From Erythrobacter sanguineus (GTDB taxonomy: Bacteria; Pseudomonadota; Alphaproteobacteria; Sphingomonadales; Sphingomonadaceae): a stretch of DNA of 64,000 nt. Under the pieces are notes generated by a model. It worked only from the letters and a program-made list of their open reading frames with translations. It had not been told where the DNA came from and did not search any database. The position numbers and the translations under genes are program-made. The stretch covers positions 124,001 to 188,000 of the forward strand of contig NZ_FRDF01000005.1 in NCBI RefSeq assembly GCF_900143235.1, read 5' to 3'. Positions 17,189-26,106 of this stretch are shown here, one piece after another. Every line of letters starts with the position of its first letter. Position 1 is the stretch's first letter.

Positions 17189-19303
17189 TCATTCAACCAC
17201 ATACCGGACTGTGACCGCCACAGAACGCCCACCTGCAAAGGCGCCGCGCGGGCGCAGGCGGAAATCCGTGATGGCCGGATCGCAGCCGGAGCCATCGGCA
17301 ACCGGAGTGTAATTCCAGCTTAATCCGTCGTCGTTCGAGAATTCGAGATCATCAGTCGCTGAACCCAGCGCGCTGAAGCCGTAAATCAGGCCGGAAACGC
17401 CGCCCGGATCGTTCCAGACCACCGGCCCGCCCGCTCTGCCCAGCAGGCACAGCTTTGCATCGGCCGGTCCCTGATCCCACACCACCACGCTATCTGCATC
17501 CGTTGCCGAGGTGCCGGTGTTGGCCACGGTGATGAGGTATTCCACCAGCGCGCCGGGGATCGCCTTGGGGTTGTTGGTGCCGTTGACCGGATCGGAAATC
17601 AGCGAGCTGACCTTGGTCACGGAAAGGCGGGTAAACGGGTTGCAAACCTTCAGATCGTGGATCGCGATCGCTTGCTGGCCGGGATCGGTCGGTGCATTCG
17701 AATTGTTGCCGTAACGGACCACGATACGGTCAATGCCCTCGGTAAAGGTAACAACGACATTGCCAAACGGTTCGGCATCGGCGGACAGGCCATCACCGAT
17801 CACCACATTCCCGGTGACCTGGTTGACATTGCCGTTGGTCAGCACAGGCAGCACGGTGGTGCCGTTACGGGTGCCGAACACCTCGACCCGATCGGTAAAC
17901 TGGCCAGCAAAGAAATCGACGTCAAAGATCGAGAACTGCAAACCTGTAAAAACACGCGGCAAGGTGACGTCGATCTCGACATCGCCCGAAAGATTGGCCT
18001 GATCGGCCAGCAGTGTCAGACTGTTTTCAGGGCTTACAAAGCCACCTGTCAGCCCGTTGAACACGGTCGGCGATTGTCCGCCGAACTGGGCACTGTTCAG
18101 GAACGCGCCGTCATTGCCGATCTGGAAGCGGATGTTGCCGAAGCTGGCAAAGGCATAGGTATTGTCGGTTGAACCGGGACTCCATCCCGGAATCAGATCC
18201 CAGTCGAACACCGAAATGCCCGCCGGACAGGCCAGCACCGGGACAATGCCGGGCGCCCGCCCGCTCTGAACGATCAGCGCGGAAACAGCATGGTCATCCT
18301 CGCTAGTGATGCCGTTGTCCGGGGTGGAATCAAGGTCGATCGCGCTGCTGCTGATGATCTCGGCGATGTTTGTCACCGTGGTTCCGGCGCTGGACGAGAC
18401 CGTTCCGGTCAATGTGATCGCCGCGCTTTCGCCCGGGTCAAGCGCGCCGACGTTCCACACACCGGTTGCCGCATTGAAGGTGCCGGTGCCGGTTGCTGCG
18501 GAGAAGTTGAAACCTGCGGGCAAGTTGTCACGCACGGCAATGTCGGTGGCGGTAATGGTCGATGCCGTGCTGCTTGTCACGGTCAGCCGCCAGGTTGCAA
18601 CGCCGCCCGAAACAGGAGGCGACCCGATAAGTTGCTTGGTCAGGGAAAGATCGGCGAAATCCGAGGGCAAGGCGGTGAGGTAGAGTTCGGCATGGCGGAA
18701 CTCGCCATCATCTGAGCTCGGAAAAAGATCGCACATTTCCAGCCGCCATGTTCCGGCAGAGTTCTGCCCGTTGAAGGCCGACAGGGCGTTGTTCGGGCGG
18801 AAGCGGTTCTGGAAGGGTGGAGCCGTGCTCGCATGGTTTCCCGTCGGACTGTCGGTATTGACAAGCTGCGCCGCCGCGTCGTCCAGCACGACGTTGAAGT
18901 TGTCCCCGCTGGTGGACTGAGTGTCCCCATTGGTCACCTGTACCCGTGTACCATCGGGCGAGACCAGCGTGATCTGTAGGTCACCGCGCCACCTGTGGGT
19001 AATCAGCACCCCAAGGTCGACATCGGCAATGGTAAAGCTGTCGGTGACATTGAAGTTGCGCACCAGCGGATTGGTGCAGGTCCGCGTCCCGTCGATAACG
19101 CCGTCATTGGTTACGACATAGGTGCTGACCGCTTGCGCCATGACAGGCTGCGCAAAGGCAAGGCCGAGCGCGGCAAGCAACAGCCGCAGCAGCACTGCCA
19201 CAGCCTTTTCAAAGCGTCCTGTCCACTCAGCCGCATCCATGCCCGCGCGATAAGGCAACATGGTTAATGCGGTGTTGATCTTGCGCTGTTTTCCCGTCGC
19301 CAT
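17189..19303 (-). CDS. exported protein with P-domain (P/Homo B) and DUF11 repeats
   Basis: A 704-aa protein with an N-terminal signal segment (AVAVLLRLLLAALGLAFAQPVMAQA). Residues about 75-215 resemble a proprotein-convertase P-domain (DLGVLITHRWRGDLQITLVS...WRLEMCDLFPSSDDG), normally attached to subtilisin-like proteases; no Asp/His/Ser protease domain is present here. A DUF11/Ig-like repeat follows (DLSLTKQLIGSPPVSGGVAT), then a beta-rich central domain and a second DUF11 repeat (KAIPGALVEYLITVANTG). The start is 3 nt after the stop of the 1710-residue gene; ATGs at 19261 or 19240 are alternatives. It is the last gene of the five-gene DUF11 operon and likely acts outside the inner membrane. 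Exact role is unknown. Confidence 0.85.
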   Translation of the reverse strand: MATGKQRKINTALTMLPYRAGMDAAEWTGRFEKAVAVLLRLLLAALGLAFAQPVMAQAVSTYVVTNDGVIDGTRTCTNPLVRNFNVTDSFTIADVDLGVLITHRWRGDLQITLVSPDGTRVQVTNGDTQSTSGDNFNVVLDDAAAQLVNTDSPTGNHASTAPPFQNRFRPNNALSAFNGQNSAGTWRLEMCDLFPSSDDGEFRHAELYLTALPSDFADLSLTKQLIGSPPVSGGVATWRLTVTSSTASTITATDIAVRDNLPAGFNFSAATGTGTFNAATGVWNVGALDPGESAAITLTGTVSSSAGTTVTNIAEIISSSAIDLDSTPDNGITSEDDHAVSALIVQSGRAPGIVPVLACPAGISVFDWDLIPGWSPGSTDNTYAFASFGNIRFQIGNDGAFLNSAQFGGQSPTVFNGLTGGFVSPENSLTLLADQANLSGDVEIDVTLPRVFTGLQFSIFDVDFFAGQFTDRVEVFGTRNGTTVLPVLTNGNVNQVTGNVVIGDGLSADAEPFGNVVVTFTEGIDRIVVRYGNNSNAPTDPGQQAIAIHDLKVCNPFTRLSVTKVSSLISDPVNGTNNPKAIPGALVEYLITVANTGTSATDADSVVVWDQGPADAKLCLLGRAGGPVVWNDPGGVSGLIYGFSALGSATDDLEFSNDDGLSWNYTPVADGSGCDPAITDFRLRPRGAFAGGRSVAVTVRYVVE

Positions 19304-19306
19304 GGC

Positions 19307-22300
19307 CTACCGCCCCAGCCCGAGGAAAGAGAATGTGTCGGTGTCGAACTTCATCCGCACGCTGGCAAAGACGCCCTGATCAGTATTGCGCGCAGCGGCA
19401 AAGTCACCGTCGCGAAAACCGCTGACGTTGTAGCCCAGTGTGACCAGCATGCCTTCGGCCGGGACAAAGCCGATGGTCGGGCCATAGGCGAAGCTGGTCA
19501 CCTCGTCCTCAAGGCTGGCGCGCACGGTCACGCTCCCCCCGACTTCAACCCGTTCCGACAGGCCGATGCGGGCATCAAGCCCGGCAAGCACCATGGTTCC
19601 GGAAAACTCGGTGCCTTCGAATTCGTCGAAATTGTAGCGTGCTCCGAGGAACAAGGTGTATTCATCGCGCCGGGTTTCTGCCCCATTATTGCTTCCGCGC
19701 GGTGAGAAATTGGTCGAAAGGCTGGCGACCAAGCGGCGGGCAATCGCATCGCCATCAACGATCAGCGCGGTGCGCCCGGCCCCGCCTGCCTGCCCGGCAA
19801 TTGCATCCTCGACCCGGTCGCTGCGATATTCGAGCCGTCCCAGCATCGCCAGCGGCGAGTTGTCGGGACGGTGGGCAAAGGCAATGCTCGCATCCATGAT
19901 CTCGGTGGCTGCGCCATTGCCGCTTTCGGCCAGCGTCCAGGTCAGGCCCGATCCGACGAGGCTGCCCTCGCCCAACTGACGGATCGCGCCGAAGGTCACG
20001 CCCTTGCGGTCAGCCTGTTCGCCGTCGCGATATTCGCCGCGTGCGGTCAGGCTCCAGCGATCCTTGCGCCAGGCTGCACCAAAGGTAAGCGCGGTGAAAT
20101 CCTCGAACAACAGCCCACCGGTCAACTGTCCGCCGCTCGCGGCAGGCTGGGCCGGGTTGATGATCTGCGCGGGATCAGGCGTACCGCCAAGGGTGCGGTT
20201 GCCGTCGATGGTTGCGTCGATCATCAGTGTGGGCGTGACCTGCAGGGTCTGCGACAGGCCGAAGGCGGCAAAGCTGCGGGTGCCGTTTTCGCCGATGGTT
20301 TCCTCGCCCAGTGAGGTGACCACCTGACCGCCGCGCCATGGCGCAACCTCGATCCCGCCGCGCAGCTGGCGCGCGTCGAGCGTCTCGCCATCGGCAATCT
20401 CGTAAGTGCCGACCAACCGCACATCGGGGGTGACGGCATAGCGCACGCCCAGACGGTGGCGCGCGGGCAGATCGAAGCTCTCCGCCTGGCCCAGCGCGAC
20501 GGCGGTGCTGCCGGAAAGTTCAAGCTTGTTATCGAACATTCGCTGGGTCGCCCCGGCTTCGAGCACGGTCGAAGATGCAGCCGAACCATCGCCCAGCCGG
20601 TCCGTGAAATGGGCAATGCCGATCCGCATGTCGGTGCGCTGGCGGGTCAGCACCATCTGCGCCTGCGCAGCACGGCGGCGCGTGGCATCGATCAGGCTTT
20701 CATCCTGCCACAGACTGCCGACGAGGTTCAGTTCCTGGCTGAGCAGAACCCGGCCATCGACCCCGAGCTTGCGCCGCCCGACTTCGGCGGCGTTCTGCTG
20801 GCCGATGCCGTACTCGCCATCGATCTGGCGGGCATAGGCGAGCACATCAAGCATGCCGGTCTGATGCTGGGCTTCGACCAGCCAGCCGGTCGCAGTCTCG
20901 CCCTCACGGCGGCTGACACCCAGCTCGGCGCGCAGTTCGGTAGCATCGCCGATCCGCGCCAGCAGATCGACCGCGCCAATAGCGGTGCGGGTCGCTTCGC
21001 CGCCGGGGCCGGTGATGCCCGCATCGGTAATCGCGCTTGCCCCGACCCGCAGCTTGCCATCATCGCTGGTCCAGTCGGCGCGCACCCCGGCATTCATCTC
21101 GCCTTCGGCCGCGCCATCGGTTTCGAACTCGATGACGATGAATTGCGGGTTGAGGTTTTCGTCACGGCTCAGCACCGGCGCGGCAAAGCTGATGGTGCCC
21201 GCCAGCAGATCGAGATCATAATCGGCAAACCGCGTCAGCTCGCGCACCGACACGATCAGTTCGGGGCGAAAACGGTCACGCACCTCGATGGTGACCCGCT
21301 CGCTGTTGGGCAGGATGCGGCGGCTTGAAAGGTCGTAAGGCCCGGTGATGCCCTGCCCCTGAATTTCCTGGCGGCGGAACCGGCTCGCGATTTCGGCGGC
21401 AAAGCCTTGCGCCTTGAATTGTCCGATCCGCGCCTCGGCCTTCACCCCGGTGGCGGTGCGGTTGTAATTGGCAAGGCGCGTCTGGTTGAAGGCGGTCTGG
21501 AAATCGCCATAGAGCGCATAGAAGGTCGAGCTTTCGATCCGGACATAAAGCTTTTCGCGGCTCGCGGCATCAAAGCGCCGGGCCGACGCATCGCCGAACA
21601 CGGTGTAATAGGCCTGCGGATCAAGCGCGCCGAGCACCCGCTGGTCCTCGCGCTGCTTGGCGCTGTCATAGGCCAGCGTCAGCAGATATTTGCCCAGCAC
21701 CCGGCCCTTGGCATAAAGCGCGACACGCGCATCATCGCCAAGGTCGCTGTCGAACCGTCCGGCGCGCTCCATGTTATCGGCTACCGAACGCGCCCCTGCC
21801 GTGCCTTCGACAAGACCGACGATCGTCCATTCGATATCGCCCGGCTCAACCCACGCCTCAAGCTCCTGACGGCGGGTGATCTGGCCATCGTCAAAGGCGA
21901 AATCGAGCCGCAGCGAACCGCTGACCATGGTCGGCGCAAGTTCGATCCGGGCAATGCCATCCTCGCCCTCGACCACCCAGCGCGCAGCCACCGGCGCGGT
22001 GCCGGTCAGCTGATCGAGCTGCTGGCGATCGATCTGCTCGGCGCTTTCATAGGGCGCGTTGAGCGTGAAGTTGCCCGAGATGCCCTCGCGCAAGGGGCGA
22101 TTATTGCGGTCCAGCACCCGGATCGCCACCGTCGGCCTTGTCCGGCCGTCAGCGATGAGGTTGGACAATTCCGGCACCAGTTCGACCCGGGCGGGCGTGC
22201 GGGTAAAGAACACTTCGCGCGTGAAGGTCCTTGAGACTTCGCCAAAGGAATTGATGATCCGCGCTTCGAGCATGCTGCGCTCGTTGATCAGCGGCACACC

Positions 22301-24439
22301 GCGCCACTGGCTGATCGCATATTTGCCGCGTTCGGGGTTCTGGGTGCCATCGAAGGCGAGCGGATCGACCGGTTTGCCGTCGATCAGCAATTCGACCTTC
22401 TGCCCGCGGCGGTGACGGATCACCACCCGCACTGCCGGGGCGCGGGGATTGGCATCTTCGGCAGGTGCAAGAAAGCCGTCCTCGCCATCACCCAGCGCAA
22501 TCCAGCCGGTGGTCGGCTTGACCGGCTCAGGCGCCGCCTTGTCCGCTTCGACGGCAAGCGGGCTGGCTTCGGGCTGAACCTGAACCACGCCTTCGGGCAG
22601 AACCGCATGGAAATCGGCCACCACCAGGCTGCCGCCCTGCCCGATCGCAAAGCGCGAAAATGCGCTCCCGGCGTTGCGTGTCGACGTGTGGCAATCGACC
22701 ATGCGCGCGCCTTCGGGCAGGGTCATGCGCGACACCTGCACCACATGGGTGCCGGGCACCACGCCTTCAAAATGATAACGCCCATCGGCATCGGTGACGG
22801 CGAAGCTGCCATCCTCCAGCATCACCCTGACGCCCGCAAGCCCACTACGCGCGGCTTCGTCGATCGTGCAGTCGCCGGCCGTGATCCGGCCGATGATGGT
22901 CATCCTGTCGGCAATGCCTTCGCGCTCGATATCCACCGCCACAGAGGCACGCGAGATCCGGCCAAGCGCGTCGGTCACGCTTGCATCATTGATAACCCGG
23001 CCCGGCGGGGCGTCGGGGCGAACATTCATTGCATAGGTCACACGGGCGCTCGCGCCGCCCGGAAGATCGCCCAGCGCGATGTTCAGCGATCGGCCATCGG
23101 GCGCGATGGTAACCGCTTCCGGGGCGGGCGCGCCATTGATCCGCACGCTGTCGGGCCGCAGCCGCAGCCAGCGTGAAGGCGTATCGGCAATCGTCACCTC
23201 TCGTTTGATGCGCGACGGATCGGCGTTGCGCGCGATCAGGGTATAGAACACGATATCGCCCGGCGCAGCGCTGGCACGCGAAGCGGTCTTGGTCAGCCCC
23301 ACCGCAAGGCTTGGCCGATCAAGCGGAATATCAACCTCAAATGGTTCGGGATTGTCGAGCACGAAGGCCCGGCCAAAGGATCCATCATTGATGGCAAAGG
23401 GCAGCCCGTCTGGCCGGGTCAGACCGGACAGCGCCGCGGGCGACACGACCGAGGGCGCGCCATAGGGTTCGGGCGGCAGGACTTCGAGCCTGTAGCTACC
23501 CGTCGCGGTCAGCGGAAACCAGAACCGGCCGGGTCCCATCGGTATAATCCGGCCCGCACCATCCGTGATGGACTGGCCCGAAATCACGCTGGAGGGCCAC
23601 GATGTAACCCCGTCCTCGGCAAAGACCGTGGCAGGCGCACCGGTAGCGGCATCGACCAGGGTGACCCGGGCACCATCGACAGGCTCACCGGTTTCGCTGT
23701 CGAACACCATCCCGAACGGATCGACCAGCACATCGAGCGTGGTTTCGACCAGCACAGTTTCGCTGCCGGGATTCATTGCCGCGACCGTGATCCGCGAGCC
23801 GTCACCGGCGCTGAGTACGCAATCCCCGGTCACGAGGGCGGGCGGGATCCGGCTGGTGCTGATCCGTCCGGTGAAGATCCCGCTGTCGGGGGCTGTTTCA
23901 AAAATCGTCAGGGTTTCGCGATCACCATCGGTTGTGGTGAGAACCACGGTCAGGCTGTCGATCGCCGCCGAATCGCGGTTGGCACCCTGCGCATCAATCT
24001 CGAAGAACAGCGGTTCCCCGCCGCGCAGTTGCTCAGCAGGAACGACACTTGCGGTGCTGATGCCGGCGGTTTCGGTTGCGGCGGTCGCGTTCTGGCCCGC
24101 AAGGCTGCTGGTGCGCTGCACCGGATCGGGGCGCGTGCCGCAGCTTGGCGGGCGAAAGGTCAGTTCCAGGCCTTCTCCCGGCGCGCGGCGAAACACCCGT
24201 ATCGCAGGTGGCGGCGGCGGAGCGAGGCTGACATCGAAGCGGACCGGATTGCTTTGGGTCCCGCCGCGTTCGCCATCGAATTCCCAGCTGGCTTCGGCAA
24301 TATTGGTGATCGTCCGGAGGCCAGTGGATGAATCAGTGTCCTGTGCGGCCACCCCTCCTTGCGGCACGCCGAAAGGCAGCAGCACTGCAAGGAGTGCTGC
24401 TGCCATGGGCCGCAAGGAGGGGGGAACACGCAAGGTCAA
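19307..24439 (-). CDS. giant DUF11/SdrD_B-like protein with C-terminal outer-membrane beta-barrel
   Basis: A 1710-aa exported protein. The signal peptide is within residues 1-32. Next comes an N-terminal module shared with the sister proteins (TITNIAEASWEFDG), Cna-B/Ig-like segments, a DUF11 repeat at about 380-510 (TKTASRASAAPGDIVFYTLI) and an SdrD_B/carboxypeptidase-regulatory-like domain at about 513-615 (GLAGVRVMLEDG, TDADGRYHFEGV). From about 866 to the end the sequence alternates amphipathic strands and turns (RVALYAKGRVLGKYLLTLAY, FYALYGDFQTAF), consistent with a large outer-membrane barrel; a beta-signal-like strand GVFASVRMKF lies just before the last 11 residues. The start is TTG; the in-frame ATG at 24406 is possible. 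I infer a surface scaffold or channel; no function is known to me. Confidence 0.85.
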   Translation of the reverse strand: MTLRVPPSLRPMAAALLAVLLPFGVPQGGVAAQDTDSSTGLRTITNIAEASWEFDGERGGTQSNPVRFDVSLAPPPPPAIRVFRRAPGEGLELTFRPPSCGTRPDPVQRTSSLAGQNATAATETAGISTASVVPAEQLRGGEPLFFEIDAQGANRDSAAIDSLTVVLTTTDGDRETLTIFETAPDSGIFTGRISTSRIPPALVTGDCVLSAGDGSRITVAAMNPGSETVLVETTLDVLVDPFGMVFDSETGEPVDGARVTLVDAATGAPATVFAEDGVTSWPSSVISGQSITDGAGRIIPMGPGRFWFPLTATGSYRLEVLPPEPYGAPSVVSPAALSGLTRPDGLPFAINDGSFGRAFVLDNPEPFEVDIPLDRPSLAVGLTKTASRASAAPGDIVFYTLIARNADPSRIKREVTIADTPSRWLRLRPDSVRINGAPAPEAVTIAPDGRSLNIALGDLPGGASARVTYAMNVRPDAPPGRVINDASVTDALGRISRASVAVDIEREGIADRMTIIGRITAGDCTIDEAARSGLAGVRVMLEDGSFAVTDADGRYHFEGVVPGTHVVQVSRMTLPEGARMVDCHTSTRNAGSAFSRFAIGQGGSLVVADFHAVLPEGVVQVQPEASPLAVEADKAAPEPVKPTTGWIALGDGEDGFLAPAEDANPRAPAVRVVIRHRRGQKVELLIDGKPVDPLAFDGTQNPERGKYAISQWRGVPLINERSMLEARIINSFGEVSRTFTREVFFTRTPARVELVPELSNLIADGRTRPTVAIRVLDRNNRPLREGISGNFTLNAPYESAEQIDRQQLDQLTGTAPVAARWVVEGEDGIARIELAPTMVSGSLRLDFAFDDGQITRRQELEAWVEPGDIEWTIVGLVEGTAGARSVADNMERAGRFDSDLGDDARVALYAKGRVLGKYLLTLAYDSAKQREDQRVLGALDPQAYYTVFGDASARRFDAASREKLYVRIESSTFYALYGDFQTAFNQTRLANYNRTATGVKAEARIGQFKAQGFAAEIASRFRRQEIQGQGITGPYDLSSRRILPNSERVTIEVRDRFRPELIVSVRELTRFADYDLDLLAGTISFAAPVLSRDENLNPQFIVIEFETDGAAEGEMNAGVRADWTSDDGKLRVGASAITDAGITGPGGEATRTAIGAVDLLARIGDATELRAELGVSRREGETATGWLVEAQHQTGMLDVLAYARQIDGEYGIGQQNAAEVGRRKLGVDGRVLLSQELNLVGSLWQDESLIDATRRRAAQAQMVLTRQRTDMRIGIAHFTDRLGDGSAASSTVLEAGATQRMFDNKLELSGSTAVALGQAESFDLPARHRLGVRYAVTPDVRLVGTYEIADGETLDARQLRGGIEVAPWRGGQVVTSLGEETIGENGTRSFAAFGLSQTLQVTPTLMIDATIDGNRTLGGTPDPAQIINPAQPAASGGQLTGGLLFEDFTALTFGAAWRKDRWSLTARGEYRDGEQADRKGVTFGAIRQLGEGSLVGSGLTWTLAESGNGAATEIMDASIAFAHRPDNSPLAMLGRLEYRSDRVEDAIAGQAGGAGRTALIVDGDAIARRLVASLSTNFSPRGSNNGAETRRDEYTLFLGARYNFDEFEGTEFSGTMVLAGLDARIGLSERVEVGGSVTVRASLEDEVTSFAYGPTIGFVPAEGMLVTLGYNVSGFRDGDFAAARNTDQGVFASVRMKFDTDTFSFLGLGR

Positions 24440-24453
24440 TTACCGCGAGCGAC

Positions 24454-25521
24454 TTAGTCGATCGTCACGCGGAAATAGAGCGAGCGGGTAATGCCCTCTG
24501 CAATGTCGCTGAGGTCGCCCAGCACCTGATCTTCGGTGTTGGGTCCGGTCCCGGCGCTGAAGTTGCCTCCGGCAAGACCATTGGCGCAATTCGCATCGCC
24601 ATCGACGAAGATGCCGAAGTCGCCATCGTAGGTGACATCGAACGGCAGATCATCGACCACATCGACATTGGTCGCCAATGCCCCGCCCGAAGCGTTGGCC
24701 ACGGTGATGCAATATTCGACCGTTGCACCCGGAATCGCCTTTGCATTCGGGTTGGCAGCGCCGCCGGCAAGGAAATCATTGACCGGATCCGCGAGCACCC
24801 GGCTCGACTTAGCGACAGTCACCAGCGCACCGGCCACGACGAATTCGCCGGTGTCGGAGAACGCGCCGTCATTGGCTGCATCGGTCGCGCCTGCTCCGTC
24901 AAACAGCACGGTGTCGACGCCGGCCGTGTTGGCCCCGCTGGTTGCGACCAGCTCTGCCCCGAGCGCACCCGCACCGCCGCCGGCATGGGCATTGGCGGTC
25001 AGCGTCACATCGAACGCATCGCCGTTGACCGCATCGATGCCGATATCGGCGATCACGATCACGGCAATCGTACCATCTTCGGCCACTTCGTCGAGATAGG
25101 AGATCGGGCCGGCGGCCAGTTCCGCCGCGCTCAGTATCCGGTCGCCGTCGCTGTCGAGATAGATCTCGAAGCCGCCGATATTGGCAGGCGTGCCGTCGGT
25201 CAGCGCCGCGGCAAGATCAAGGTCGATCGTGTCGTTCGACAGGTTGGTCACGTCAAATGCGATCACCTGGTCCGGCGCGCCGGGAGCCACTGATGTCGCC
25301 GTGCCGACCCATTCGACATTCACGTTGACCCTGCGGTCGACGGTGAATTCGTCGCTGTCCGTTACGGCTGTCTGGGTGACACCGCCAACATCGAAGGTGA
25401 CGCTGACGTTGTTGGTAATGGTTGATCCTGCGCTGGTCCCTTCGGCCAGAGCAGGGGCGCTGGACATGGCGACAAGCGCAAGCGCGCTTACCGCACCCAG
25501 CAACTGCTTGGTGGTCTTCAT
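24454..25521 (-). CDS. exported DUF11-type protein
   Basis: A 355-aa protein with a clear Sec signal peptide (LLGAVSALALVAMSSAPALA). The N-terminal module GSTITNNVSVTFDVGG...VDRRVNV matches the beginnings of the 330- and 1710-residue neighbours. The C-terminal third is a DUF11 repeat (KAIPGATVEYCITVANASGG) closely resembling the last repeat of the 704-residue protein (KAIPGALVEYLITVANTG). It is acidic, rich in Asp/Ala/Gly, with few lysines, typical of secreted beta-sandwich proteins. It lies 14 nt upstream of the 1710-residue gene and 71 nt downstream of the 160-residue gene. Confidence 0.87.
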   Translation of the reverse strand: MKTTKQLLGAVSALALVAMSSAPALAEGTSAGSTITNNVSVTFDVGGVTQTAVTDSDEFTVDRRVNVNVEWVGTATSVAPGAPDQVIAFDVTNLSNDTIDLDLAAALTDGTPANIGGFEIYLDSDGDRILSAAELAAGPISYLDEVAEDGTIAVIVIADIGIDAVNGDAFDVTLTANAHAGGGAGALGAELVATSGANTAGVDTVLFDGAGATDAANDGAFSDTGEFVVAGALVTVAKSSRVLADPVNDFLAGGAANPNAKAIPGATVEYCITVANASGGALATNVDVVDDLPFDVTYDGDFGIFVDGDANCANGLAGGNFSAGTGPNTEDQVLGDLSDIAEGITRSLYFRVTID

Positions 25522-25592
25522 AGGTCTGGTCCTGTGCGTGTGCCCCGCGTCAAGAAATCCGCCCGCAGGACGTGGCGGTTATTGTCCGCTGG

Positions 25593-26075
25593 TCAGCGGA
25601 TAATTGCTGGATAGGTAAGCCGCCCCTTCTCGCCCGGTGCGATGCTGGCGAGCATCCATCGGACATGGGTGACATCTTCATGCGTGGCAGCGCGTCCACT
25701 GCCGTCAGCAGCGGTTACCGAAAGGTCTGCAAGCCGGCCCCAGGTCTTGCCGCCATCGACCGAAACGGTCAGCGCCGGATCGGCGTCAGGGGCAAGGCGG
25801 ACAGCTGCCGGCAGCGGATTGGTGACGTTGAAGTTCGTCACCGCTTCGCCGCCAGTATTGGCATAGTCGGTGCCGAAAATCAGGCGATCGCCCGGAATAA
25901 TGGTGCCCGGCTCGACCAGATCGATGCGTTCGCTGCCGTCGGCTTCGGTGATGACCTTGACGGCCTTCACATCGCCCGACAGCGAAACCGGGCTGGCTTG
26001 CTGCTGCGCCTGAACAGGCATGGTGACAAGCGCCATTGCGGCGAAGGCGATGGTAAGTTTTGCAAAGGGAATCAT
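25593..26075 (-). CDS. small exported DUF11-like protein
   Basis: A 160-aa protein. The start MIPFAKLTIAFAAMALVTMPVQA gives a good signal peptide and is preceded by AGGAAAAGAG; the longer in-frame extension upstream to 26249 overlaps the neighbouring gene and is rejected. The mature part resembles a single DUF11/Ig-like sandwich (GTIIPGDRLIFGTDYANTGG, NPLPAAVRLAPDAD, VSVDGGKTWGRL). It lies between the 330- and 355-residue genes on the same strand. It could be a minor subunit of whatever the five-gene set builds; function is unknown. Confidence 0.83.
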   Translation of the reverse strand: MIPFAKLTIAFAAMALVTMPVQAQQQASPVSLSGDVKAVKVITEADGSERIDLVEPGTIIPGDRLIFGTDYANTGGEAVTNFNVTNPLPAAVRLAPDADPALTVSVDGGKTWGRLADLSVTAADGSGRAATHEDVTHVRWMLASIAPGEKGRLTYPAIIR

Positions 26076-26106
26076 GACTTTGGTCTCTTTTCCTGGGCTA
26101 TTGCAA

